This document shows positions 7,921 to 16,692 of a stretch of 64,000 nucleotides of DNA, piece after piece (position 1 is the stretch's first letter; each line of letters begins with the position of its first letter). The position numbers and the translations under genes were made by a program. A model generated the notes under the pieces. The model worked only from the letters and a program-made list of their open reading frames with translations, was not told the DNA's origin and made no database searches. The stretch is from Dolosigranulum pigrum ATCC 51524 (lineage in GTDB: Bacteria > Bacillota > Bacilli > Lactobacillales > Carnobacteriaceae_A). The DNA lies in assembly GCF_000245815.1 (NCBI RefSeq), contig NZ_JH601104.1, forward strand, positions 1 through 64,000. The letters are read 5' to 3'.

Positions 7921-8877
7921 CTATTCTGCTTCCGTCTCAATTTTGGTCAAGAAATCAGCCACAGCCTCACTACTCATGGCTTCAATTGACAGCTCACCAT
8001 CATCGGTACGATCTGCTATATAGATAGTTGGCTCTTGTTCAGCAGTTGCCACAACGAATGTAAATTCACAGTTCGTCGCAATCCCCCATTCACCTGCACG
8101 ATTCATACAAATGACTGACATTGCCCCGACTTTTCCATATTTGCGTTCTAGTTTTTTCTCAAATGTAGTAAAACTCTGCTTCGCAGCTTCCATTGGTGAA
8201 AGTCCTTTTTCCATCTGACAGACAATATCGTACGAGAGAATTCCCTTCATCAAGTCTTCCCCTAGGCCAGTTGCTGTGGCAGCTCCAACATCACTATCGG
8301 CATAAAAGCCTGAGCCAGGCAGTGGTGAGTCACCAATGCGACCGGGTTCTTTCATAAATAAACCCGAGCTTGACGTTCCGGCACAAATAGAGCCATTTTG
8401 ATCCACAACAACTGTTCCAATCGTATCATGCCCGTCATAAGGGCTTAGTTCACCAGTTGCCACTTTTTCTGATCTGTCTTTGTATCGATCCTCAGCCTTT
8501 TCACTTAACAAATCACTTGCTTCAAATCCATGACTAAGGGCGTAATCATCCGCGCCTTTTCCGACTAAGAAACAATTAAAGCGCTCCTTACTCAATTGTC
8601 TTGCTACAGAAATCGGATTAGCTACCTGTTCCATACCAGCCACCGCTCCAATCGCCAAGCGATCACCATCCATAAAAGCCGCATCCAATTGTACGACACC
8701 CTTCTTATTCGGTAATCCTCCAAGACCAACCGAAACAAAGTTAACAAAGTTTTCAACTTCATTAATTGATTGTTCCAAAACATCCCCAGCGTACGCTCCA
8801 CCTAACAAAGCATCATATTGATTCTTCACACCAGAATAGGCCATTCGCCAAGTTGCAATCATGCCATAAGTCATCAT
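7921..8877 (-). CDS. Glycosylasparaginase (N4-(beta-N-acetylglucosaminyl)-L-asparaginase), cytoplasmic
   Basis: 318 residues of the Ntn-hydrolase asparaginase 2 family. The autocleavage site is plain: SPYDGHDTIGTVVVD, with Asp151-Thr152, where cleavage would free Thr152 as the nucleophile. GRIGDSPLPGSGFYADSDVGAATATG follows (given here as the family's substrate-binding stretch, residues ~180-205). Known members cleave the GlcNAc-Asn bond and need a free alpha-amino and carboxyl group on the asparagine. Unlike the exported Flavobacterium enzyme it has no signal peptide. It sits between the fucosidase and GH92 genes, with 11- and 12-bp gaps, so it is part of the same operon. The start is ATG 8877 or ATG 8874 after AAAGGAGGAATA. 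A plain isoaspartyl peptidase is less likely, given the context and the HDTIG motif. Confidence 0.9.
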   Translation of the reverse strand: MMTYGMIATWRMAYSGVKNQYDALLGGAYAGDVLEQSINEVENFVNFVSVGLGGLPNKKGVVQLDAAFMDGDRLAIGAVAGMEQVANPISVARQLSKERFNCFLVGKGADDYALSHGFEASDLLSEKAEDRYKDRSEKVATGELSPYDGHDTIGTVVVDQNGSICAGTSSSGLFMKEPGRIGDSPLPGSGFYADSDVGAATATGLGEDLMKGILSYDIVCQMEKGLSPMEAAKQSFTTFEKKLERKYGKVGAMSVICMNRAGEWGIATNCEFTFVVATAEQEPTIYIADRTDDGELSIEAMSSEAVADFLTKIETEAE

Positions 8878-8889
8878 TATTCCTCCTTT

Positions 8890-11097
8890 TTATCTTTTTG
8901 TTTCTATATCTGTATCTGTTGTTAATGAATACGGTAATTGATCGTTAGAATAGGTTCTTGTCCGTGGAAGCAAACTCAATCGAACGGTCATCTGTCCCCC
9001 TTGCATCAATTGCTCATGGGTTATAAATAAGCGCTGATAATCCGTCTGATTAAGGGTCACCTGATCGACAAACGAATATTGCGGATAATTATTAATTGTT
9101 TCTACCGTAAATGTTTTATTATTCAGCAAATGAATGGTCACCTCATCGAACTGAGGAATCCCTAACACGTACTCTCCCGTTCCCGGAGTAACAGGGTAAA
9201 ATCCTAATTGACTAAACACATACCACCCACTCATACTCCCATTATCTTCATCACCTGGGAAGCCATCCACGTCCGTCGAGAACAGATGGGTACATAATTG
9301 CTTGACCACATGTTGCGTATAATCTGGTCGTCCCGCATACGTATAAAGATAGGGTAAGTGAAAGCTCGGTTGATTCGAAATCCCCACTTGTCCCATATTG
9401 GCCACACTCAACTCACTCATCTCATGGATTTCCATCCCATAATTACCAATGCCAAAGATAGGTTCTTCATTTGCAAGGGTAATTAATTGAGCTAAAAAAG
9501 CTTCTCTCCCGCCAATAAGTTCCATGTACCCTGCCACATCATGATAAAACCCAAATGCATTCTGCCAGGCACTACCTTCTGTATAATCAAAGCCCCAATC
9601 TTCGGGAATAAATTGCTCTCGCCATGAACCCATCTCATCTTTTCCACGCAAAAAGCCTGTCTTCGGATCAAAAAGATGTTGATACTGAAAGGCTCGTTGC
9701 CGATATGTTTTTGCGATCTTAGATTTTCCTAGGAGTTGGGCAACCTTCATAATCGCAAAATCACTATACGTATTATCAACCGTTTGATTGACGTTTTCTC
9801 GGTGTGCAGTTGTTACATATCCATGATTCAGCATATCTTCAACACCCGCACGACCAAATTTTGCATCTTTAGCTGGAATGTTCGCATCTTGGATCATTGC
9901 TTGTAAGTATTCTGTCATCATATCTTCAGTCAGAATCCCTTTGACCGCAGCATCGGCAATCACACCATTAATAAGCGTTCCCGGCATAATCCCGCGTTCA
10001 TCCGGACTTAACCATTTCGGCAGATGACCGACTTCTCGATAAACATGCAGGTAACCACTCATCATCTCCTGATGGCGCTCAGGAATAATCAATGAAAAGA
10101 GCGGATAGACAGTACGAAACGTATCCCAAAAACCATTATTCGTGAAGTAGACCCCTGCGCTCACTCGTTCATTATACATATCCCAATGTATCGGTTCCCC
10201 TTCCTTAGATTCTTCATAAAATGTCATTGGGAATAAAAACAACCGATACAAATAATGATTGAATGCTTGAACTTTTTGTTCGTCACGATCAGATACTTCG
10301 ATTTTTCCGAGGAATTCATTCCATTCAGCTTGTGATCTTGCAGCAAGATCGTTGAGTGTTAAATGTCCAACTTCTTGATCTAAATTATAGCTAGCTTGTT
10401 GAGCGCTAATAAAAGACGTCCCGAAAGATATAGTGGCTTCATTTTGCTCATTTGCGATTTGAACCCAGACAGGACCTGTTGTTGCTGTATCAACTGACTG
10501 CCACGTATCTTCTTGATAACTTAAGAGAGAGACCGGCGCATCAAAGACATACTGGATATAGAAGGTTAAGGTTGAAGCGCCATCTCTTACCGGTTGCTTA
10601 ATCGTTACTAATAAGTGATGCGGTGACAATCCTCTCTCCACAGTCATCGCTTGATCGCTCGAAAGCACGAGTCCTAATGATTGATTATTTTTCTGTTTTA
10701 TGACGATTTGACCCGCTCGTTTAGTCGGCACAATCGTCGTATTTAATTGATATTGCTGACTGGTTAGCGAGACACGATTAGGCTTGAATACGGCTGTTTC
10801 TCGATGATAAGAAGATCTAAGGGCATCCAATGATACACCATTGGGCTGACCAGTTATAGGGGTCATCATGATTGAACAAAAATCTCCCATCCACGGACTC
10901 GGCTGATGCGTCAGCCGAAATCCTTGGAAGACAGGAAACGTCGGATTAAAAAATATCGTTGATTGGTCATCTGTTTGGGGGACAATATAATTCATCCCAA
11001 AAGGAACACCCGCATAAGGTAGTGTATTCCCATTCGAAAACTGGTAACTATTCAGTGTCCCATGTCGTGTGTCGACGAAGCTCATACGGTTCACCAT
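8890..11097 (-). CDS. GH92 exo-alpha-mannosidase, cytoplasmic
   Basis: 735 residues. The GH92 layout is clear: N-terminal beta-sandwich opening with FVDTRHGTLNSYQFSNGNTLP, then an (alpha/alpha)6 domain with VYFTNNGFWDTFRTVYPL, WLSPDERGIMPG and GDEDNGSMSGWYVFSQLGFY, the family's signature near the end. Enzymes of this calcium-dependent family remove terminal alpha-1,2- (some alpha-1,3-) linked mannose from high-mannose N-glycans. No secretion signal, so the substrate is imported. In Streptococcus pneumoniae the homologue lies in a cluster with GH38, GH125, ROK and GH29 genes, as here. It starts 13 bp after GH38 with AGAGGGAG upstream of ATG. Confidence 0.95.
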   Translation of the reverse strand: MVNRMSFVDTRHGTLNSYQFSNGNTLPYAGVPFGMNYIVPQTDDQSTIFFNPTFPVFQGFRLTHQPSPWMGDFCSIMMTPITGQPNGVSLDALRSSYHRETAVFKPNRVSLTSQQYQLNTTIVPTKRAGQIVIKQKNNQSLGLVLSSDQAMTVERGLSPHHLLVTIKQPVRDGASTLTFYIQYVFDAPVSLLSYQEDTWQSVDTATTGPVWVQIANEQNEATISFGTSFISAQQASYNLDQEVGHLTLNDLAARSQAEWNEFLGKIEVSDRDEQKVQAFNHYLYRLFLFPMTFYEESKEGEPIHWDMYNERVSAGVYFTNNGFWDTFRTVYPLFSLIIPERHQEMMSGYLHVYREVGHLPKWLSPDERGIMPGTLINGVIADAAVKGILTEDMMTEYLQAMIQDANIPAKDAKFGRAGVEDMLNHGYVTTAHRENVNQTVDNTYSDFAIMKVAQLLGKSKIAKTYRQRAFQYQHLFDPKTGFLRGKDEMGSWREQFIPEDWGFDYTEGSAWQNAFGFYHDVAGYMELIGGREAFLAQLITLANEEPIFGIGNYGMEIHEMSELSVANMGQVGISNQPSFHLPYLYTYAGRPDYTQHVVKQLCTHLFSTDVDGFPGDEDNGSMSGWYVFSQLGFYPVTPGTGEYVLGIPQFDEVTIHLLNNKTFTVETINNYPQYSFVDQVTLNQTDYQRLFITHEQLMQGGQMTVRLSLLPRTRTYSNDQLPYSLTTDTDIETKR

Positions 11098-11110
11098 GAC
11101 TTGACTCCCT

Positions 11111-13801
11111 CTAGATTTGATGCCACTTGTGGGTTACAATTTCAAACGGTCGTACCTTTCCATCATCAGCTTGCTCAATTTCTTCCAAAATATTAGATTT
11201 TTTCCGGTTAAATCCAGCAATCTGCAAATCATATTGTCCTTCATTCGGTGTAAAATTGTATAGACGTGTAATAATGTCATCCATTTCTTTATGACGCTTT
11301 AGCGTTGTCAAGGCAATAGCCTCTCCTTCCACAGATAAGAATTGCTTCGTTGCTGGCAACTCACCACCACTAATGGTTGTTTGGGTCGTAATCAATTCTT
11401 GTGCACTATAAATTGCTTGCTGCAAGGTTGCTTGACGATCTGCTTTTCCGTGGAAGCTCAAGCGATAATTAAATGTATAGTGGTGGTCTAATGTTTGCGC
11501 TCCAGGTGTAGGGAAGTAACCCCAATCTCCTAGTTCACCCACTGCGCGGAATAAGCTGACCGCCAATGTTTGAGCACCTTCGACATCAACGATCACTTCA
11601 TATTCGTTCAAGCCATTTGTAGAGACAACGACTCCATCACCAGATTCATCGACTATATTTACAAAACGGTGCATTCGCTGTGCATTCTCTGGATTGGTCC
11701 AAGCTGCACTAACTCTATTCGGACGCTCAACGGTCTCGAAAACAGTATCTGCATAATGAACCTCTGAAGTATATCTAGTCGGGAACAGCACGCGCAAACG
11801 GTGATCTTTCATTTCATTTTTCAGTGTCGTTTCAAAATCTAACTGCTGGCTTCTGGCATCTAACGTAACAGTCGTATAGATATCCAGTGGTTTGGTTTCA
11901 CTAATACGTTGAGCTTTTCGGTCACGGAATTCAATAATTTTGCGCTGTTCTAAGTCAAGTTGTTCATCCGCTGAGATTGGCACATCAATTCGATGATGTA
12001 AGGATAAAACTTGACGAACGGTACTCCGCTCAATTACCTCTGCCTTTATTAGAGCATCCGTTGACAAAATGGGCTCTTCTCCAACAGGTCGCTTGTACAC
12101 ATATTCATTTCCAATATCACCTAAGTCTTCAAAAATCAACATATTTTCTTGAACAGTATCGTGTACTTTATCAGTAACCGTTAATGTGCCATTATCAGCG
12201 ACAGCTACTTTTAAATACTCATTTTCAAGTGCTGTTGACTCATCAGAAACTTGTTCGACAGTCTCATCACTCGGTACTAAATACAGTGTGCACCAAGATA
12301 ACGCAGGGGCCTGTTCAACTAATACCTTCACTTGTAGATTACGCGCCATGTATGGTTGACGGAATTTATCTTTCGGCAAATCGTAGTTAAAGCGTGGATC
12401 AAGCTCCACAACATCAGCCGGCAACTCACGGCCCTTACTATCGATAACTTTGTAGCTAGCTGGACGTTCTAGTTGTTCCAGACGTTCGTAAGCTTGAGTT
12501 GGGAATTCTTGCTCAAAAGGAATGCGATCGACTTCTAAGGTGATTTCGGCCACACTTGTTTTCTCACCACCTGTTGTATTGAAGACGATAAAAGGAGTGC
12601 CTTGCTCAGGAGCATCCGTCTCGGTATCGATTGCATCCGATAATTCACGCAATGACTCAATAATGACATGTCGTGCTGTATTCGCTGCTCTCTCAAAGCG
12701 CGACTCCATCCCATCATGCACTTCATCCACTCCACTCGTACAAATACTGTCATGGAACTGATTTTGTAGCACGAATTTCCAGGCATACTCTAACATATTA
12801 TGTGGATATTTACCGGTTACTTCATACGCCAAGGTGGCAAGTGGCTCTGCAACCATCTCTAACAAACGTGTCGTTGCTTCATTCTGTTGTTTTAAGTAAG
12901 AACGAGAAGAAGCCGTATTCGTTAATGTATACCACCCTTCTGTTTCTTGTGATGTCAATTCTCCGTGCACTGTATCTAAATCTTCTGGCACATTTTCCAA
13001 TAATGCCTTAATATACGTTGGAAAATCAGAATGAATAAACTCATAATCGTCATATAATTCATTAGCTACACGAATTGCTTCAGAGATATCCCGTTGAACA
13101 GGCTGATGGTCACAACCATTCATCATCAGCAAGTGATCCGTCGAAGCATAACTCTCTGCATCGGCTAATTTTTGTGTCCAAAAGTCTTTTGCTTGTTTGG
13201 GATCAGTCGGAATTTCATTCCCATTACTGTACCAATTCGCGAATAATAAACCAAGCACTTCTGTTCCATCAGCACCGGCCCATTTCATCTCAGAATAGCT
13301 CGATACAAAGTTATCTTCCTCATTCGAATCATTGGCAAATCCGGTTGGTTTCACCCCGCGACCATAAGCAACGACATCAAACCCTAATTGATCCATCAAC
13401 TGTGGCGTCTGCCCAACATTTCCAAACGTATCCGGATAGTAACCGATCTCTGTCGTTTGCCCCCAACGTTTCGCATCTGAGTGACCTTGTAAAAAATTAC
13501 GAACATGCGACTCACTAGATGATAAGAAGGCATCTTGTAAGGTATAAAATGGCCCTATCCGCAAACGTCCCGCTTCGATGTATTTTTTAAGAAGTGACTC
13601 ATTCTCCGGTCTAATCTCTAAATAATCATCCAACAAAACCGTCTGACCATCTAAATAAAACGACTTAAACTCCGGATCTGTCTCGAATAATTCTAAGATA
13701 CTATCGATTAACTCAACTAATAACATGTGATGGCGTTCATACGGCAAATACCATTCACGATCCCAATGTGTATGTGAAATAATGTGTACCGTTTTGGTCA
13801 T
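11111..13801 (-). CDS. GH38 alpha-mannosidase, cytoplasmic
   Basis: 896 residues, the standard length for bacterial GH38 of the MngB/SpGH38 type. Metal-binding motif HTHWDREW (His12, Asp14), catalytic nucleophile Asp124 in GYYPDTFGNVGQTPQL, and further metal-site block FQNQFHDSICTSGVDEVHDG. The C-terminal ~500 residues are the beta-sandwich domains. Family members hydrolyse alpha-1,3 (and other) mannose linkages; the streptococcal homologue acts on alpha-1,3-mannose. No signal peptide. It lies 17 bp after the GH1 gene and 13 bp before GH92, within one operon; AAGGAG precedes the ATG. Confidence 0.95.
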   Translation of the reverse strand: MTKTVHIISHTHWDREWYLPYERHHMLLVELIDSILELFETDPEFKSFYLDGQTVLLDDYLEIRPENESLLKKYIEAGRLRIGPFYTLQDAFLSSSESHVRNFLQGHSDAKRWGQTTEIGYYPDTFGNVGQTPQLMDQLGFDVVAYGRGVKPTGFANDSNEEDNFVSSYSEMKWAGADGTEVLGLLFANWYSNGNEIPTDPKQAKDFWTQKLADAESYASTDHLLMMNGCDHQPVQRDISEAIRVANELYDDYEFIHSDFPTYIKALLENVPEDLDTVHGELTSQETEGWYTLTNTASSRSYLKQQNEATTRLLEMVAEPLATLAYEVTGKYPHNMLEYAWKFVLQNQFHDSICTSGVDEVHDGMESRFERAANTARHVIIESLRELSDAIDTETDAPEQGTPFIVFNTTGGEKTSVAEITLEVDRIPFEQEFPTQAYERLEQLERPASYKVIDSKGRELPADVVELDPRFNYDLPKDKFRQPYMARNLQVKVLVEQAPALSWCTLYLVPSDETVEQVSDESTALENEYLKVAVADNGTLTVTDKVHDTVQENMLIFEDLGDIGNEYVYKRPVGEEPILSTDALIKAEVIERSTVRQVLSLHHRIDVPISADEQLDLEQRKIIEFRDRKAQRISETKPLDIYTTVTLDARSQQLDFETTLKNEMKDHRLRVLFPTRYTSEVHYADTVFETVERPNRVSAAWTNPENAQRMHRFVNIVDESGDGVVVSTNGLNEYEVIVDVEGAQTLAVSLFRAVGELGDWGYFPTPGAQTLDHHYTFNYRLSFHGKADRQATLQQAIYSAQELITTQTTISGGELPATKQFLSVEGEAIALTTLKRHKEMDDIITRLYNFTPNEGQYDLQIAGFNRKKSNILEEIEQADDGKVRPFEIVTHKWHQI

Positions 13802-13818
13802 AAAAATCTCCTTCTCTA

Positions 13819-15222
13819 CTATTTTCTTTCGTGATTTAGTTCAGGCAATTCTCCTGAAGCAATAACATCTTTTATCCAGTGGGCACTTTTTTTCGGTGTG
13901 CGTTCATGCGTTTCAAGATCTAGACGATAATACCCATAACGATTCTTAAACCCATTCAACCATGACCAACAATCGATAAAGGTCCATAAATGATACCCAA
14001 AGCAATTAGCTCCTTCTTCCATTGCTTGAAGAGCATATTCAAGATGATCGTGAATAAATTCAATGCGGTAATCATCTTGTACTTCCCCTGATGCATCAAT
14101 GAAACGCTCTTCTTCAGCAACCCCCATACCATTCTCAGAGATAAACCAAGGAATATTATTGTAATCTTCTTTAATCATCATCGCAATGTCATAAATACCT
14201 TTAGGATAAATCTCCCAGCCACGATAAGGGTTCATCCGTTTCTCAGGCCAATCATAGTGTCTGGAGAAATCTTCTAAGCTCTGCGCTGGATGATGACGCT
14301 CTGCTTCCGGTACTTCTTTCACACGAATGGGTTGATAATAATTAACCCCTAAAAAGTCGACCGCTCCTTGTGCAATAACTTCTAAGTCCTCTGCTTCTGT
14401 CTCTGGCAATAAGTCATGCTCTCGTAGCAAAGTGACTAAGTGCTCTGGATAAGTTCCGTGAACAGTTGGATCTAAGAAGCTCTTCACATGAATAGCATGC
14501 GCATCTTTCGCAGCCTTCAAATCTTCTGCACGCTCACTACGCGGATAGACAGGCGATAAGTTTAAAATATTGCCAATTTTCCCGTCTAAATCTAACGTTC
14601 TAAATTCAATAACCGCTTTAGCATGCGCGAGACACGTATGATGAGCCACTTGCACCGCTCGTTTTAAATCATGAACTTTTGGCCAATGATAATCCGCCAG
14701 ATAACCACATGTCACATGGACAATCGGTTCATTAAATGTGGTCCAATAGTGGACAATATCGCCGAATTGTTGGAACGCAACCTTCGCATAATGCGCAAAG
14801 TGATCCGCTGATTCACGCGCTTCCCAACCGCCACGCTCCATCAACCACCACGGCATATCGAAGTGGAATAAATTAACAATCGGCTCGATGCCTTCTTCCT
14901 TCATTCGCTTAAAATAATCCCGATAAAATTGAACGGCTTTTTCGTTCACTGTCTTACCATCTGGCAATAAGCGATTCCACGAAATAGATGTTCGATGTGA
15001 ATTATGGTTAATAGCTGACATCAACTTCACATCATCTTGATATCGCTTATAGACTTGGACTGTTTCTTGTGGGCCTTGATCCTGATTGAAATATTCTGGC
15101 TCTAGTTCAAACCACTTATCCCATGTACTCGGCGTACGCCCGTCTTCATACTGCGCACCTTCTGATTGTGGTGCACTTGTTGCCGCCCCCCATAGAAAGC
15201 CTTCTGGAAATTTTCGATTCAT
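13819..15222 (-). CDS. GH1 family beta-glycosidase
   Basis: 467 residues, a complete GH1 barrel. Acid/base Glu165 in TTFNEPIVHV and nucleophile Glu363 in FISENGMGV. The subsite -1 loop reads TFIDCWSWLNGFKNRYGYY: the glutamate of ordinary beta-glucosidases (DNFEW) is replaced by Ser420, as in 6-phospho-glycosidases, but the phosphate-binding lysine expected at 427 is Asn, with Lys at 426. Whether it prefers phosphorylated substrate is therefore open. Within this operon (2 bp after GH125, 17 bp before GH38) an attractive inference is that it removes the core beta-mannose of the N-glycan (Man-beta-1,4-GlcNAc), but a beta-glucosidase or 6-phospho-beta-glucosidase is equally allowed by sequence alone. 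Confidence 0.88.
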   Translation of the reverse strand: MNRKFPEGFLWGAATSAPQSEGAQYEDGRTPSTWDKWFELEPEYFNQDQGPQETVQVYKRYQDDVKLMSAINHNSHRTSISWNRLLPDGKTVNEKAVQFYRDYFKRMKEEGIEPIVNLFHFDMPWWLMERGGWEARESADHFAHYAKVAFQQFGDIVHYWTTFNEPIVHVTCGYLADYHWPKVHDLKRAVQVAHHTCLAHAKAVIEFRTLDLDGKIGNILNLSPVYPRSERAEDLKAAKDAHAIHVKSFLDPTVHGTYPEHLVTLLREHDLLPETEAEDLEVIAQGAVDFLGVNYYQPIRVKEVPEAERHHPAQSLEDFSRHYDWPEKRMNPYRGWEIYPKGIYDIAMMIKEDYNNIPWFISENGMGVAEEERFIDASGEVQDDYRIEFIHDHLEYALQAMEEGANCFGYHLWTFIDCWSWLNGFKNRYGYYRLDLETHERTPKKSAHWIKDVIASGELPELNHERK

Positions 15223-15224
15223 CC

Positions 15225-16523
15225 TTACACTTCCGCTCCTTTCAATTTATAGCCATAGTAATCTAACATCAATTCAATAAATAACATATTGGGCCATGAG
15301 AACCATTCACGCGTATATTGCGTTGGGTCATCTTTATGAAATCCTTCATGCATTGCTTTCGTATCGGCATCCGTTGCGACCATTAAATCTAACATCGCTT
15401 TTTTCTCTGCTTTATCGGAGCTAGTTAACCCCCGCATCGCTAACGCCATATGCCAAATAAAATCTGGTGGGGTATGTTCAGAACCAATTCCGCTAGCTGC
15501 CGTTCCTTCATAATAATATCTATTTTCTGAACTATACATTGTCTCACGCGTCCGTTGATAGAGCGCATCATCAATTGTTGTATAACCCAGATAAGGAGCT
15601 GAGATGAGATTTGGAATATTGGCATCATCCTCAATCGTATAGTGTCCTAACCCATCCACTTCGAAAGCATAAATATCGTCACCTGCTTTATTTTGAACAA
15701 TTGCATACTCTCTAATCCCCGCATCAATGGTTTCTTTCAATGCTGTTGTCCGACTCAATAAGTCCTGTTTTTCTGGATAAGCTTCTGTTAATATCTGCTC
15801 TGCATAACCTAATACCGCAACTGCGAACATATTAGACGGCACTAAGTAATGATACTCACAACGGTCATCACTGGGACGGAAACCACTCCACGTCATGCCC
15901 GTTTCAGCAACAGGTGTCCCCAAACCTCCATTCACCAGTGTATCTGCATCACGCCAAGTATCTCGCTCAAAGCGATACGGTGAATTCTCATGATTTTGTT
16001 CCACTTCCCATGTCTCAATAATAGCTTGCAAGCCATTTAAAAAAGTGGTATTAAAAATACTCGTATCATTCGTTTCTTGCCAATACAAGTAAGCAAGTTG
16101 CACCGGATAAGCAAGCGAATCGATCTCATACTTACGTTCCCAGACAATCGGTCTCATCTCAGTCTGATCCGTCTGATGTCCTGCATTATTGGGGGCTTCA
16201 TTGAACGCATTTGCATACGGATCGATGCTAATCATTTGAAAATGACGTTCAATCACGCCTTTAATCAGATCTCTAATATCTTCTGAGCGATTGGCTAAGA
16301 ATAAGTATGGTCGAATTTGTGCAGTTGAGTCTCGCAACCACATGGCCGGAATATCACCTGTTAACACATAAGTCGTCCCATCATCCTGACGCCGCACAGT
16401 ATTTTGTAATGTATCTAAAAAATTATGATTAAAAATATCTAACCACTCGGGATGATCACTGGCTAGATCGTTAATCTCCGCCATGAATACCTCTACTTCT
16501 TTGGGTAATTCTTGTTTCGTCAT
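15225..16523 (-). CDS. GH125 exo-alpha-1,6-mannosidase
   Basis: 432 residues with an (alpha/alpha)6 layout. The family hallmark TGDIPAMWLRDSTAQI is at residues 55-70, followed by YANAFNEAPN, VWERKYEIDSLAYP, GMTWSGFRPSDDRCEYHY and EGTAASGIGSEHTPPDF. Known members remove alpha-1,6-linked mannose from N-glycans; streptococcal and clostridial homologues lie beside GH38 and GH92. No signal peptide. It is the first gene of the hydrolase operon, with a promoter and a LacI-like dyad 30-70 bp upstream. The weakly spaced start ATG (16523) follows AGGAGTAGGGAC. Confidence 0.94.
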   Translation of the reverse strand: MTKQELPKEVEVFMAEINDLASDHPEWLDIFNHNFLDTLQNTVRRQDDGTTYVLTGDIPAMWLRDSTAQIRPYLFLANRSEDIRDLIKGVIERHFQMISIDPYANAFNEAPNNAGHQTDQTEMRPIVWERKYEIDSLAYPVQLAYLYWQETNDTSIFNTTFLNGLQAIIETWEVEQNHENSPYRFERDTWRDADTLVNGGLGTPVAETGMTWSGFRPSDDRCEYHYLVPSNMFAVAVLGYAEQILTEAYPEKQDLLSRTTALKETIDAGIREYAIVQNKAGDDIYAFEVDGLGHYTIEDDANIPNLISAPYLGYTTIDDALYQRTRETMYSSENRYYYEGTAASGIGSEHTPPDFIWHMALAMRGLTSSDKAEKKAMLDLMVATDADTKAMHEGFHKDDPTQYTREWFSWPNMLFIELMLDYYGYKLKGAEV

Positions 16524-16555
16524 GTCCCTACTCCTATCTACCTTTATTTATCTCT

Positions 16556-16590
16556 AGTTTAGTGATTTATTCACCAATGTCAACCGTTAC
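16556..16590 (-). promoter_or_regulatory. Promoter of the N-glycan hydrolase operon with an overlapping dyad
   Basis: Minus-strand TTGACA (16583-16578) and TAAACT (16561-16556), 16-bp spacer. Overlapping the -35 box is the dyad TGGTAACGGTTGACA, which resembles LacI/GalR-type or weak cre operators but with odd symmetry. A similar 15-mer lies in the transporter promoter region (20458-20472). Confidence 0.6.
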
Positions 16591-16612
16591 CAATTATCTA
16601 TTTCTTCATAAC

Positions 16613-16653
16613 AATAGCCCGCAATTCTTCTGAAAGAAGAGATGCGAGCTATT
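16613..16653 (-). terminator. Stem-loop after the binding-protein gene
   Basis: AATAGCTCGCA / TGCGGGCTATT (minus sense, one wobble) with an inner CTTCT/AGAAG stem, 40 bp past the lipoprotein stop. The tract after it is only TGTTAT, so it may be a partial terminator that lowers read-through into the hydrolase operon. Confidence 0.55.
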
Positions 16654-16692
16654 ATATTCTATACTACTGTTATGAGCCTATTAAGATTCAAA

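Noticed and set aside
13075..13518. 147-codon plus-strand frame
   Set aside because: Antisense to the GH38 gene, no RBS, no family resemblance.
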